Part shown: positions 1 through 8,902 of the stretch, one piece after another
Position numbering within the stretch: the stretch's first letter is position 1
Layout: the number at the start of each line of letters is the position of its first letter
NCBI RefSeq assembly: GCF_013055795.1
Contig: NZ_JABETO010000009.1
Location: 1-64,000, forward strand
DNA from: Streptomyces sp. I05A-00742
GTDB lineage: Bacteria > Actinomycetota > Actinomycetes > Streptomycetales > Streptomycetaceae
DNA length: 64,000 nt
Direction of reading: 5' to 3'
Notes under the pieces: model-generated
Database searches by the model: none
Seen by the model: only the letters and a program-made list of their open reading frames with translations
Told to the model about the DNA's origin: nothing
Position numbers and translations under genes: made by a program

Positions 1-2
1 CC

Positions 3-725
3 GACCCGGAGGCGGCCGACGCCGCGGCGGACGCGGCGGTCCGCAGGCTGCGGGCCGCGTCGGCCCGCGACGCCGACGCCCGGCAGCGCCGCGACGCCCT
101 CGCCCGGCTCTCCGCCGAGGCCGCGGCCGACGCGCTCCGGCTCGCCCCGCTGCGCGAGGAGTACCACCGGGTGGCGGACCTCGCCGCCCTCGCCGCGGGC
201 ACCTCCGCCCACAACGAGCGGAAGATGCGCCTGGAGTCGTACGTCCTCGCCGCCCGGCTGGAGCAGGTCGCCGCCGCCGCGACCGTCCGCCTGCGGCGTA
301 TGTCCGGCGGCCGCTACACCCTCGTCCACTCCGACGCCCGGGGTACCGGACGCGGCCGTTCCGGCCTGGGGCTGCACGTCATCGATGCCTGGACCGGCAG
401 CGAACGCGACACCGCGACGCTCTCCGGCGGAGAGACCTTCTTCGCCTCCCTCGCCCTCGCCCTCGGCCTCGCGGACGTCGTCACCGAGGAGGCCGGCGGC
501 ACCCGCCTGGACACCCTCTTCATCGACGAGGGTTTCGGCAGCCTGGACGAGCAGACCCTCGACGAGGTCCTCGACGTCCTGGACTCCCTGCGCGAACGCG
601 ACCGCACCGTCGGCATCGTCAGCCACGTCGCCGACCTGCGGCAGCGCATCCCCGCGCAGCTCCGGGTCGTCAAGGAGCGGTCGGGCTCGGCCGTCCGGCA
701 CCGGACGGCGGCTCCGACGGGCTGA
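3..725 (+). CDS. sbcC: SbcC-type exonuclease ATPase, C-terminal part (5' end outside window)
   Basis: This is the last 240 or so residues of an SMC-like nuclease subunit. SbcC pairs with the SbcD nuclease to open hairpins and trim DNA ends in the cytoplasm. The frame is open from the window edge. It begins with an Ala/Arg-rich heptad-like stretch, the returning arm of the coiled coil. The ABC signature LSGGE follows at about residue 140 of the fragment, then Walker B (TLFIDEGFGSLD) and a D-loop/H-switch region ending in VSHV. The gene ends 56 bases inside the convergent Lrp gene. The start and the Walker A half lie upstream of this window. The family call is firm from the motif order; the symbol is by analogy. 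Confidence 0.88.
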   Translation, partial: DPEAADAAADAAVRRLRAASARDADARQRRDALARLSAEAAADALRLAPLREEYHRVADLAALAAGTSAHNERKMRLESYVLAARLEQVAAAATVRLRRMSGGRYTLVHSDARGTGRGRSGLGLHVIDAWTGSERDTATLSGGETFFASLALALGLADVVTEEAGGTRLDTLFIDEGFGSLDEQTLDEVLDVLDSLRERDRTVGIVSHVADLRQRIPAQLRVVKERSGSAVRHRTAAPTG

Positions 726-1161
726 ACGCCCGGCGGCTCAGCGGCGACGAGTACACGACGCTCGTGGTGACGGAGCCCAGCGCCCCGATCCGGCCCGCCA
801 CCTCCTCCAGGTGGCGCATCGACCGCGCGGCGACCTTGATGACGAAGCAGTCGTCACCGGTGACGTGGTGCGCCTCCAGGATCTCCGGCGTCGAGTCCAC
901 CAGGTCGTGGAAGGGCTTGTAGTTGCCGTTCGGATAGCGCAGCCGGACGAAGGCGAGCACGCTCAGGCCCAGCCGCTCGGGCCGTACCACCGCCGTGTAC
1001 CCGTCGATCACCCCCGCCTCCTCCAGCCGCCGGACGCGCTCGGTCACCGCGCTGGAGGACATGTTCACGATCCGCGCCAACTCCGCGTACCCGACGCGGC
1101 CGTTGCTCTGCAGGGCGTCGAGTATGCGCCAGTCCGTGGCGTCGGGGGAATGATCGGTCAT
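670..1161 (-). CDS. Lrp/AsnC family transcriptional regulator
   Basis: A 163-residue regulator. An N-terminal helix-turn-helix occupies about residues 8-50 (ILDALQSNGRVGYAELARIVNMSSSAVTERVRRLEE, read in pieces), followed by the RAM/ligand domain with the GDDCFVIKV strand. Lrp proteins form dimers to octamers and sense amino acids. The C-terminus is about 15 residues longer than usual and Pro/Ser-rich, and it overlaps the end of sbcC on the other strand. The ATG at 1161 sits just after a usable ribosome-binding site. The gene faces the rhodanese gene across about 235 bases containing two inverted repeats, so it probably controls both. No target can be read directly. Confidence 0.92.
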   Translation of the reverse strand: MTDHSPDATDWRILDALQSNGRVGYAELARIVNMSSSAVTERVRRLEEAGVIDGYTAVVRPERLGLSVLAFVRLRYPNGNYKPFHDLVDSTPEILEAHHVTGDDCFVIKVAARSMRHLEEVAGRIGALGSVTTSVVYSSPLSRRAFSPSEPPSGAGRPSPTAP

Positions 1162-1318
1162 GAGCGGTGTCTAGCAGGTGGATCGCCGGTTGTTCAAGGG
1201 TCTTTGCCGGGGATCACACGCTTCGCTCCAGGCCGGATGCCCGAAATGTCACGCCTGTGGCCGCCCCTCGCTCCGCCCCGCCGGTCGTTCCGGGGAAAGG
1301 GCGGCCGTAGGGTGCTCA

Positions 1319-1365
1319 TACCGGCGATTCACCGGTAGGGCGGCGTGACCCCCGTGGATCACGGG
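1319..1365. promoter_or_regulatory. Divergent control region with two inverted repeats
   Basis: Between the Lrp and rhodanese genes are TACCGG-N7-CCGGTA (1319-1337) and CCCGTG-N3-CACGGG (1351-1365). Both are spaced like Lrp-type operators. Binding by the neighbouring Lrp protein is inferred from position only. Confidence 0.4.
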
Positions 1366-1395
1366 TTCGCACAGGCTTTTGGGCGCCGTAGATTC

Positions 1396-1872
1396 ATGGT
1401 CATGACAGCGACTCCTTCCTCCGTCCTCGCCACCCCGCCGGCCGAACCCGCCGATGCCGCCGCCTACTTCGCCGCCCGCCTCGCCTTCCACACGGACGTC
1501 GCCGACGTCCACGCCGCGCTGGCCGCCGGGGCCGCCGACTTCACGGTCGTCGACTCGCGGACGACGCCCGGCTGGGACCAGGGGCACGTACCGGGCGCCG
1601 TCCACCTGCCCACGGCCCGGATCCCCCGGTCGGCCGCGGAACTCCTCGACCCGGCCCGGCCGGTCGTCGTCCACTGCTGGGGCCCCGGGTGCGACGGCGC
1701 GACCCGGGCGGCGCTGGCGCTCGCGCGCCTCGGGTACCGGGTGAAGGAGATGCTCGGCGGGATCGAGTACTGGATCCGCGAGGGGTACGAGGTGGAGACG
1801 TGGGAGGGGAAGCGGCGGCTTCCGCCGGACCCGCTGACCGCGCCCGAGGACGGCGGGGCCTGCGGTTGCTGA
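1396..1872 (+). CDS. Rhodanese-like domain protein
   Basis: A single rhodanese domain of about 158 residues. Rhodanese domains bind sulfur on a cysteine at the end of a loop. Here the loop reads HCWGPGCDGATR, with the presumed persulfide Cys right after the His. Upstream are the substrate-entry motif DSRTTPGWDQGHVPGAVHLP and downstream LGGIEYW, both typical of stand-alone rhodaneses. The protein ends in a CGC tail that could bind metal or carry sulfur. ATG codons lie at 1396 and 1402; the longer frame from 1345 lacks a good ribosome site. It is divergent from the Lrp gene, a pairing that suggests joint regulation. It overlaps no other true gene, although the antisense frame stays open through it. 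Confidence 0.9.
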   Translation: MVMTATPSSVLATPPAEPADAAAYFAARLAFHTDVADVHAALAAGAADFTVVDSRTTPGWDQGHVPGAVHLPTARIPRSAAELLDPARPVVVHCWGPGCDGATRAALALARLGYRVKEMLGGIEYWIREGYEVETWEGKRRLPPDPLTAPEDGGACGC

Positions 1873-1903
1873 ACAGCGGCAACGCCGGTCAGGGGGACGG
1901 AGT

Positions 1904-2766
1904 TCAGGCCCCGGCGAGCCCCCGAGCAGCGCCGCCGGATCCGCGCTCCGCGGCAGGCCGCTCACCTGGCCGTCCCCCACCTCCACCACCCGCCACACAC
2001 CGTCCTCCCGGAGCGCCATGTCCGTGGTGACGAACCGGCAGCCCAGCGCGGCGACACACGGCGCCACCGCGTCGAGCACCGGTGCGGGGAGCCGGTCCGG
2101 GGTGTCCGGGTGCGCGGTCACCAGGACCGGACGGCCGTCCACCCACCACACCCGCGCCTCGCCCGCCGCCGTGAAGCGCTCGAAGGAGCGCAGCACCACA
2201 CCGCCTGCCAGGAATGCGCCCTGGAGCTCCACGAACCGGCCGGCCACCGCCGCCAGCCGGTCCGTGTCCGCGAGGTCGGGCACGTAACATGCCTCGTCCC
2301 ATTCGTGCTTGCGGGACTTCACATAGTCCTTGACGACCGCGGGGCCGACGCCGAGCCGGGCGGCCCCCGCCGCCAGCCGCGCCGCACCGGGAACCTGCCC
2401 CGGCTCGGCGGGGAACCAGACGCTCCGCGGGGTGACGTCGGCGAACGCCCCGTACCAGCCGGGCAGTTCATGGGCCCGCCGGTAGTCCCCGGCCGGGGTC
2501 AGCAGCGTCACACCGCGCCCGGCGAGGACGCCCGCCAGCTCCGCGTAGCGGCCGGCGGGCACCATCCAGCCCCGGTACCACGCCGTTCCCGCGTCCCGGG
2601 GCACGCCGGCGACCGCCCCCGCCGTGTCCCCGGCGAGGAGCGCGTCGTGGTCGATCCGGGCGACCCGCAGGCCCTGTTCACCGGCGGCCCGCGCCTCGGC
2701 GGCGAAGTGCGGGTCCGTGCGGCGGGGGGAGAGCGGGTCGCGGCAGAAGAGGATCACAGGTCCCAT
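1904..2766 (-). CDS. ATP-grasp domain protein, with a suspected frameshift near the end
   Basis: About 287 residues. The N-terminus (VILFCRDPLSPRRTD) and the ATP-grasp core are clear: VVKDYVKSRKHEWDEACY for nucleotide binding, then RVWWVDGRPVL, and the metal-binding end EVGDGQVSGLP. Such small ATP-grasp proteins ligate a carboxylate to an amine or thiol; the substrate is unknown. The annotated frame does not stop where the fold ends. It runs on for about 220 low-complexity residues antisense to the rhodanese gene, to 1249. One fewer base near 1917-1924 would give the ending LLGLAGA and stop at 1904, the length I expect. I therefore give the shorter end and regard the extension as spurious, from a frameshift or sequence error. 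Confidence 0.7.
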
Positions 2767-2781
2767 CCGGGGACCCTGACC

Positions 2782-4467
2782 TCACAGTGCCGACAGCTCC
2801 GCCACCAGGTCGTCCAGGCCCAGCGACCCCTGGGAGAGCGCCGCCATGTGCCACGCCTTGGCGTCGAACGCGTCGCCGTGGGCCTTGCGCGCCGCCTCGC
2901 GGCCGGTCAGCCAGGCGCGTTCGCCGAGCTTGTAGCCGATCGCCTGGCCCGGCATGCCCAGGTAGCGGACCAGCTCGCTCTCCACGAAGTCCGCCGGACG
3001 GCTGCTGTGCAGACCGAAGAACTCCTGGGCCAGCTCCGGCGTCCAGCGCTCCCCGGGGTGGTAGGGGGAGTCCGCGGGGATCACCAGCTCCAGGTGCATG
3101 CCGATGTCGACGATCACGCGGGCGGCCCGCATCATCTGGGCGTCCAGGTAGCCCAGCCGCCGCTCGGCGTCGGTCAGGTAGCCCAGTTCGTCCATGAGCC
3201 GCTCGGCGTACAGCGCCCAGCCCTCGCAGTTGGCGCTGACCTGGCCCAGGGTGGCCTGGTAGCGGGAGAGCCGGTCGGCCACGTGCACCCACTGGGCGAG
3301 CTGGAGGTGGTGGCCGGGCACGCCCTCGTGGTACCAGGTGGACACCAGGTCGTACACCGGGAAGCGGGTCAGGCCCATGGTCGGCAGCCAGGTGCGGCCC
3401 GGGCGGGAGAAGTCCTCCGACGGCGCCGTGTAGTACGGGGCCGCCGCGCCGCCGGGCGGGGCGATCCGGGACTCGACGCGCTTGACCCGCTCGGCCAGCT
3501 CGAAGTGGGTGCCGTCCAGCGCCTCGACGGCCTCGTCCATCAGATCCTGCAGCCACTTCCTGACCTCGTCCACGCCCTCGATGTGCGTGCCGTGCTCGTC
3601 GAGGTGGGCCAGCGCCTCCCAGGGCGTCCGGGCGTCCGGGAGGATCTTCTCGGCCTCGGTCCGCATCTCCGCCAGCAGGCGGTGGAACTCGGACCAGCCG
3701 TAGGCGTAGGCCTCCTCCAGGTCGAGGTCCGTGCCGTTCCAGTAGCGCGCCCAGCGGGCGTACCGCTCGCGGCCCACCACATCCGGGGCGCCCTCGACGC
3801 CGGGGGCGTAGACGTCGCGCAGCCAGTCGCGGACGTCGGTCAGGCCGCCGGTCGCCACCGCCGCCGCGGCGTCGAGCTCCGCCCGCAGCTCCTCGGGACC
3901 GGCGGCCGTGAAGTCGGCGAACCACCCTCCGTCGGTGCCGATCCACTCCGCGAGCTGCTCCAGCACGGTGGCCACCTGCCGCGGTCCGCCCGGCATCCCG
4001 CGCTTCAGCCCCTCCGCGAGCGAGGCCCGCCAGCCGTCCAGCGCCGCGGGCACGGCCCGCAGCCGCTCGGCGACCGCGGACCAGTCGTCCGCGGTCTCCA
4101 CCGGCATGAGGGTGAAGACCTCGCGCACCGAGTGCAGCGGCGAGTGGAGGTTGCTGATCGCCCGCAGCGGCTCGCCCGCGTCGTGCACCGCGAGTTCGGC
4201 GGTCAGCCGCTCGCGCAGCAGCCGCCCGCACCGCCGCTCGGCGTCGCTGTCCGCGCCGGGCAGCTTCTCCGCCTCCGCCAGCCGCTCCAGCGTCGTACGG
4301 GCCAGACCGGCCAGGGCCTCCTGGCCCTCGGGCGAGAAGTCGGGCAGCCGGCGGGCGCTGGAGGCCACGCCGAGGTAGGTACCGGTGATCGGGTCGAGCT
4401 CGATGTAGGCGTCGACGTAGGCGTCGGCGACCTGGCGGGGCAGCTGGGTGCTGGTGGTGTTCGGCAT
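2782..4467 (-). CDS. DUF885 family protein (peptidase-like)
   Basis: A 561-residue member of the DUF885 family of predicted zinc-peptidase-like proteins. The hallmark is WYHEGVPGHHLQLAQ at about residues 375-390, a gluzincin-like HE...H centre. Another typical piece is the N-terminal DAYIELDPITGTYLG. No signal peptide is present, so a cytoplasmic location is likely. ATG 4467 is chosen because GAGG lies at the right distance upstream and the protein then begins like its relatives; the longer frame to 4740 is inside the next gene. It lies 46 bases downstream of the ACT/GNAT gene in the same direction and may be cotranscribed. The substrate is unknown. Confidence 0.9.
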   Translation of the reverse strand: MPNTTSTQLPRQVADAYVDAYIELDPITGTYLGVASSARRLPDFSPEGQEALAGLARTTLERLAEAEKLPGADSDAERRCGRLLRERLTAELAVHDAGEPLRAISNLHSPLHSVREVFTLMPVETADDWSAVAERLRAVPAALDGWRASLAEGLKRGMPGGPRQVATVLEQLAEWIGTDGGWFADFTAAGPEELRAELDAAAAVATGGLTDVRDWLRDVYAPGVEGAPDVVGRERYARWARYWNGTDLDLEEAYAYGWSEFHRLLAEMRTEAEKILPDARTPWEALAHLDEHGTHIEGVDEVRKWLQDLMDEAVEALDGTHFELAERVKRVESRIAPPGGAAAPYYTAPSEDFSRPGRTWLPTMGLTRFPVYDLVSTWYHEGVPGHHLQLAQWVHVADRLSRYQATLGQVSANCEGWALYAERLMDELGYLTDAERRLGYLDAQMMRAARVIVDIGMHLELVIPADSPYHPGERWTPELAQEFFGLHSSRPADFVESELVRYLGMPGQAIGYKLGERAWLTGREAARKAHGDAFDAKAWHMAALSQGSLGLDDLVAELSAL

Positions 4468-4513
4468 GGGAGCATCCTCGTACGCCGGGGGCCTCCGCGT
4501 CACGGCGGTTTTG

Positions 4514-5884
4514 TCAGACGCCCGGGGTGGTGCGGGAGGCGAGGCCGGGCGCGCGGGGCACGGGAGCCCGGTCGAGCCGGGCCGTGACCACGAGCGTCCC
4601 CTCCTCGACCTGGTAGTCCAGCGGCAGGCCCAGCCCGCGCATCGCCGCCACCATGCCGGTGTTGGACGCCTGCGTGACCGCGTACACGCTCTCGCAGCCC
4701 GCCCCGGCCGCCATCGCCACCAGCCGGCCCAGCAGCTCACCGCCGATGCCGCGCCGCTGCCACGCGTCCTCGACGAGCAGCGCCACCTCCGTCTCCTCGC
4801 CGTCCCACAGCAGATGCCCGAGGGCGACGAGCCGGCCGGACGACGTGTACGCGCCCAGGGTCCGCCCGAACCGCGGGCCGAGCAGGTGGCCCAGATAGCG
4901 GTCGGCGGCCGCGACGTCCCGCACGGGGCCGTGGTAGCGCAGGGCGAGCGTCGCCGGGGAGCAGCGCTCGTGCATCGCCCGGGCCGCCGCGAGGTCGCCA
5001 GGACCGGCCCGCCGGACGGTCACCTCGTCCCCGGCGGGCAGCGTCAGCACGTCGCTGCGCTCCGGGACCCGCGGCCCCAGCCGTGCCTCCAGCTCGACGA
5101 GCGCGCGGGCGCGGGCGAACTCCGCCGGGGTGAACGGCAGGTACGGCCGTTCGACGGTGATGGTGCCGCCCGACGGGTCGCGCAGCCGCAGCACGGTCTC
5201 CTGCCACTCGCCCTCCGTCGGCACCGCCGGGGCGTCCGCCGTACCGGCCGGCACCGAGCGGATCGTGCACCGGCCGAGCAACTGCCGGAGCGCGAGCGGC
5301 AGTTCCGCGGTGTCCAGCGCGGTGCGGGTCGCCAGGCGCAGCACCCGGGTCGGGGCGTCCACCAGGTCGTGGGCGTCCGCCCGCTCCAGCCACGTCCCGC
5401 TGCCGCCGCCCTCGACGGCGGCCCGGACGAGCTCGTCGGAGGCGGTCGCGGCCGGGGCGCGCAGCAGCAGCTCGTCCACCGTCCCCTCGGCCAGCGGATG
5501 CGTCTGGAGGGCGAGGATGTCGACGCCCCGCCCCGCCAGGGCCAGGCAGAGGGCCGCCAGGCTGCCCGGCTCGTCCCGGACGGTCGTGCGCATGCGCCAC
5601 AGCGCGGTGTCGTCGCCCCCGGGCGACGCGGCCGGGGCGACGGGGACGGGGGACGCGGCGCGGCGCCGCCGCCGGTGCCACCAGGTGTGGAACGCCGCCG
5701 TGGCCAGCAGCGCGGCGGCCGACCCGACCAGCAGGACCGGCCCGTCGGGGCCGTGCGCCACGGTGTCGGCCACGCAGTCCGCGGCGGCCACCGCGGTGAA
5801 CAGGGCGGCCACTTCCGCCAGGTCGCGCCGCCAGTGGTGCGGGCGGCCGGGGCCGCTGCCGGGACTCGCGTCGGTGTCGGTCAT
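4514..5884 (-). CDS. ACT-domain/GNAT acetyltransferase fusion with membrane-like N-terminus
   Basis: A 456-residue multi-domain protein. Residues of about 20-65 contain two hydrophobic stretches (VAALFTAVAAADCVADTVA and VLLVGSAAALLATAAFHTWW) that could anchor it. Next comes an ACT-like segment (DEPGSLAALCLALAGRGVDILALQ), the kind that binds amino acids. The last 150 residues are a GNAT acetyltransferase with the acetyl-CoA motif QRRGIGGELL. The layout suggests an amino-acid-responsive N-acetyltransferase, but the substrate cannot be read. ATG 5884 begins MTDTDASPG; an ATG 36 bases upstream is possible. It is divergent from the flavin reductase gene across about 200 bases without obvious operators. 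Confidence 0.85.
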   Translation of the reverse strand: MTDTDASPGSGPGRPHHWRRDLAEVAALFTAVAAADCVADTVAHGPDGPVLLVGSAAALLATAAFHTWWHRRRRRAASPVPVAPAASPGGDDTALWRMRTTVRDEPGSLAALCLALAGRGVDILALQTHPLAEGTVDELLLRAPAATASDELVRAAVEGGGSGTWLERADAHDLVDAPTRVLRLATRTALDTAELPLALRQLLGRCTIRSVPAGTADAPAVPTEGEWQETVLRLRDPSGGTITVERPYLPFTPAEFARARALVELEARLGPRVPERSDVLTLPAGDEVTVRRAGPGDLAAARAMHERCSPATLALRYHGPVRDVAAADRYLGHLLGPRFGRTLGAYTSSGRLVALGHLLWDGEETEVALLVEDAWQRRGIGGELLGRLVAMAAGAGCESVYAVTQASNTGMVAAMRGLGLPLDYQVEEGTLVVTARLDRAPVPRAPGLASRTTPGV

Positions 5885-6080
5885 GCCGTCCACAGTGCCG
5901 AACCGGTGTTGCGTGATCACGAACGCCTTGTGTCCGACGGGTAAAAGACGCGTCTGGTGAATTAAGGACGCTTTTGCTCCACTTGCCCCTCAAAAAGGTG
6001 TTCGAGAGGTTTGTCAACAGCGATCCGGGGAACAGGACCTGGCCGCCACCGCATGCGTCCCGGGCAGGGATACTGGCGGT

Positions 6081-6698
6081 ATGCGCGTCGACTACGACAT
6101 CGAGACCACCGACCCGGCCTCCGTCTACCGGCTCCTGACGGCGGTGGTGGTGCCCCGGCCGATCGCCTGGGTGTCCACGGTGTCCGCGAACGGCGAGGTG
6201 GCCAACCTCGCCCCGCACTCCTTCTTCACCATCGCCTGTGTGGAGCCGCCGATCGTGCAGTTCACCTCGGTCGGCCGCAAGGACACGCTCCGCAATGTCG
6301 AGGCGACCCGGGAGTTCGTCGTCAACCTGGCTCCGGAGGGGTCCTTCGGGCAGATCAACGACACGGCCACCGACTTCCCGCCCGGCATCGGCGAGTTCGA
6401 GGCCGTCGGCGTGGCCCCGGAGCCCAGCCTCCGGGTGAAGGCCCCCCGGGTCGCGGACTCGCCGGTCGCCCTCGAATGCGAGCTGCACAGCACCCTGTGC
6501 CTCGGCAACTCCACCGTCGTCCTCGGCCGGGTCGTGCACGCCGCGATCAGCGAGTCCGTCCTGGTCGACGGGCACCCGGAGATCACCCGTATGCGCCCGC
6601 TCTCCCGGCTCGGCAAGAACGAGTGGGGCACGCTCGGCGACGTGCGCGACCTCGCGCGCGTCCGGTACGCCGACCGGACGGCGCGCGAGGAGGGCTGA
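6081..6698 (+). CDS. Flavin reductase-like FMN-binding protein
   Basis: A 205-residue FMN-binding split-barrel protein of the flavin-reductase family. Near the N-terminus it reads VVVPRPIAWVSTVSANGEVANLAPHSFFT, the typical flavin-contacting strand pair, followed by KDTLRNVEATREFVVNLA. Relatives reduce flavin with NAD(P)H or act as flavin-dependent oxidoreductases. No signal peptide. ATG 6081 fits the family's usual start. The gene is convergent with the disulfide reductase gene just downstream, with only 21 bases between stops, so no functional link need be assumed. Confidence 0.9.
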   Translation: MRVDYDIETTDPASVYRLLTAVVVPRPIAWVSTVSANGEVANLAPHSFFTIACVEPPIVQFTSVGRKDTLRNVEATREFVVNLAPEGSFGQINDTATDFPPGIGEFEAVGVAPEPSLRVKAPRVADSPVALECELHSTLCLGNSTVVLGRVVHAAISESVLVDGHPEITRMRPLSRLGKNEWGTLGDVRDLARVRYADRTAREEG

Positions 6699-6719
6699 GG
6701 CACCCGGAGCCTCGCGCCC

Positions 6720-8096
6720 CTACCCGTCCGTCCGCAGCGCGCGCAGCGCGTCCTCGATGCCCCGGTGGAACGTCGGGTACGCGTAGATCATGTGCCGCAG
6801 TGTGTCGACCGGCACCTGCGCCTGGACCGCCACCGCCAGCCCGTACAGCATCTCGCCGCCCGCAGGACCGGCCGTCGTGGCCCCGACGAGGACACCGCGG
6901 TCCGCGTCCGCCACGAGCTTGACCAGCCCCTGGTTGCCGGCCTTGTGGATCCAGCCGCGTGCCGAGGACGGCAGTTGCGCGAGGCCGGTCCGCACCCGCA
7001 GGCCCCGGTCGCGGGCCTGCCGTTCGGTCAGCCCGACGGCGCCGATCTCGGGGTCGGTGAAGGTGACGCGGGGCAGCGCCCGGTAGTCGGCCTCGGGGCC
7101 GGGTTCCCCCAGCAGGTCCCGGGCGACGATCTCGCCCTCGTACATGGCCACATGGGTGAACGCGCCGTGCCCCGTCACGTCCCCCGCCGCCCACAGGTTG
7201 TCCCCGGCCCGCATCCGGCCGTCCGTCCGCAGCGACCGTGCCGTCGGGTCGAGGCCGACGGTGTCCAGGCCGAGGTCCGACAGGTCCGCCCGGCGGCCGG
7301 TCGCCACCAGCAGCCGTTCGCCCGTCAGTTCCTCGCCGTCCTCCAGGGTCAGCGTGAACTCCTCGCCGTCGTGCCGGGCCGCGGTCACCCGCGCGCCCGT
7401 CCGCACGGTCAGGCCCTCGGCCTCCAGCACCTCGGCGAGCAGCCCCGCGGACTCCGGCTCGTCCGCCGGGACGAGGGAGTCCATCGCCTCCACCACGGTG
7501 ACGCGGGTCCCGAAACGGGCGTACACCTGGGCGAGTTCGACACCGATCGAGCCGCCGCCCAGCACCAGCAGCGACCGCGGCGGCTCCTTGGCGGCGACGG
7601 CATCCCGGTTGGTCCAGTACGGCACGCCGTCCAGCCCGGGAACCGGCGGGATCTGCGGTGTGGTGCCGGTGGCGATCACCACACCGCGCGCGGCCTCGAA
7701 GACACCGCCCCGCGGCCCGTCCACCTCCACCCGCCCGGGCCCGGCGAGCCGCCCCCGGCCGCGCGCCAGCCTGCCGCCCTTGTCCGTGAACCGGTCGGCG
7801 GCGACCTGGTCGTTCCAGTCGTCGGTGGCCTCGTCGCGGATCCGCGAGGCGACCGGCGCCCAGTCGGGGACCACTTGGGCCGTGCCCGCCATGCCGGGGA
7901 TCCGGCGGCCCTCGGCCAGCAGGTTGCCGGCCCGGATCATCATCTTGCTGGGCACACAGCCCCAGTACGGGCACTCGCCGCCGACGAGCTCCGCCTCCAC
8001 CCCCACCACCCGCAGCCCCGCGTCCGCCAGCCGGCCCGCGATGTGCTCACCGCCCGGGCCCATGCCGATGACGACGACGTCCACCTGCTCGGCCAT
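6720..8096 (-). CDS. Class I pyridine nucleotide-disulfide oxidoreductase
   Basis: A 458-residue FAD/NAD(P) flavoprotein. It begins with the Rossmann motif VVVIGMGPGGEHIAG. The redox-active disulfide GGECPYWGCVPSK is at about residues 36-48. A second dinucleotide motif, VLGGGSIGVELAQ, lies in the middle, then the GDVTG FAD motif, and the dimerisation domain ends the protein. This is the lipoamide dehydrogenase/mercuric reductase group, but with Tyr-Trp inside the disulfide loop, as in many actinobacterial members of unknown substrate. ATG 8096 (MAEQVDVVV) is chosen over the long upstream frame, which is not conserved in character. It is divergent from the P-loop gene across 130 bases. Confidence 0.92.
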   Translation of the reverse strand: MAEQVDVVVIGMGPGGEHIAGRLADAGLRVVGVEAELVGGECPYWGCVPSKMMIRAGNLLAEGRRIPGMAGTAQVVPDWAPVASRIRDEATDDWNDQVAADRFTDKGGRLARGRGRLAGPGRVEVDGPRGGVFEAARGVVIATGTTPQIPPVPGLDGVPYWTNRDAVAAKEPPRSLLVLGGGSIGVELAQVYARFGTRVTVVEAMDSLVPADEPESAGLLAEVLEAEGLTVRTGARVTAARHDGEEFTLTLEDGEELTGERLLVATGRRADLSDLGLDTVGLDPTARSLRTDGRMRAGDNLWAAGDVTGHGAFTHVAMYEGEIVARDLLGEPGPEADYRALPRVTFTDPEIGAVGLTERQARDRGLRVRTGLAQLPSSARGWIHKAGNQGLVKLVADADRGVLVGATTAGPAGGEMLYGLAVAVQAQVPVDTLRHMIYAYPTFHRGIEDALRALRTDG

Positions 8097-8228
8097 GACA
8101 CCGCACCCCACTTCCGTCGAGTCCGTCGAGGTCCGTCCACCCTGCCAGCCGCGGGGGTGCCCGTCACGGGCGACGCGCCCCGGGGGTACGGTCGGACGGA
8201 CTGTGATCGGCAGGGGAGGCGGGGGCGG

Positions 8229-8774
8229 ATGGATTCCGGACGTTTCGTCGTGGTGACCGGAGGGCCGGGCGCCGGCAAGAGCACACTGATCGACGCCCTG
8301 GAGAACGTGGGCTTCGACCGCTCCCGGGAGGCTGGGCGGGGCGTCATCCAGGACCAGGTCGCCATCGGAGGCCGGGGCCTGCCCTGGACGGACCCCGGCC
8401 TCTTCGCGGAACTGATGCTCTGCTGGGAACTGCGCTCGTACCACGACGCGGCGGCCCGCCCCGGCACCGTCCTCTTCGACCGGGGCGTCCCCGACATCGT
8501 GGGCTACCTCCGCCTGGAGGGCCGCCCCGTGCCCGGCCACATGGTCACCGCCGCGCACCGCCACCGGTACCACCACCGCGTCTTCGTCGCGCCACCCTGG
8601 CCCGAGATTTACGAGCGCGACACGGAACGGAAGCAGTCCTACGAGGAGGCGGTCCGCACTCACGAGGCGATGGTGACCGCGTACGCGGAGTTCGGCTACG
8701 AGACGGTCGAACTGCCCCGGACGACGGTGGGGGAGCGGGCACGGTTCGTGACCCGCGCCCTGGGACGGCTCTGA
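8229..8774 (+). CDS. AAA/P-loop ATPase-like protein
   Basis: A 181-residue P-loop protein. Walker A is GGPGAGKST at about residues 12-20. An acidic stretch, TVLFDRGVPDIVG, follows at the expected Walker B place. The later residues (KQSYEEAVRTHEAMVTAYAEFGYETVELP) are typical of a family of small predicted nucleotide kinases or ATPases. ATG 8229 has a GGGGGC purine-rich leader and is the first start in frame that gives the P-loop at the usual position. The substrate is unknown. It is divergent from the disulfide reductase gene. Confidence 0.87.
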   Translation: MDSGRFVVVTGGPGAGKSTLIDALENVGFDRSREAGRGVIQDQVAIGGRGLPWTDPGLFAELMLCWELRSYHDAAARPGTVLFDRGVPDIVGYLRLEGRPVPGHMVTAAHRHRYHHRVFVAPPWPEIYERDTERKQSYEEAVRTHEAMVTAYAEFGYETVELPRTTVGERARFVTRALGRL

Positions 8775-8902
8775 CGCCCGGCTGTTCCGCGGGGAGCGGG
8801 CGGGGTGGTGTCCGGTTCTCCCCTTGGAGGTTCTGTGAAGGGCGTGGAGAATTCCCGACCGTACCGCCATGCGTCTCATGTCACGGCAGTGAAGGAGAAG
8901 TC

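Noticed and set aside
1249..1903. C-terminal 220-residue extension of the ATP-grasp frame
   Set aside because: Low-complexity Arg/Gly/Pro text antisense to a clear rhodanese gene; the fold is complete before it.
2110..4587. Long plus-strand frames opposite DUF885 and similar genes
   Set aside because: Typical high-GC antisense open frames rich in Arg, Gly, Pro and His without any motif.
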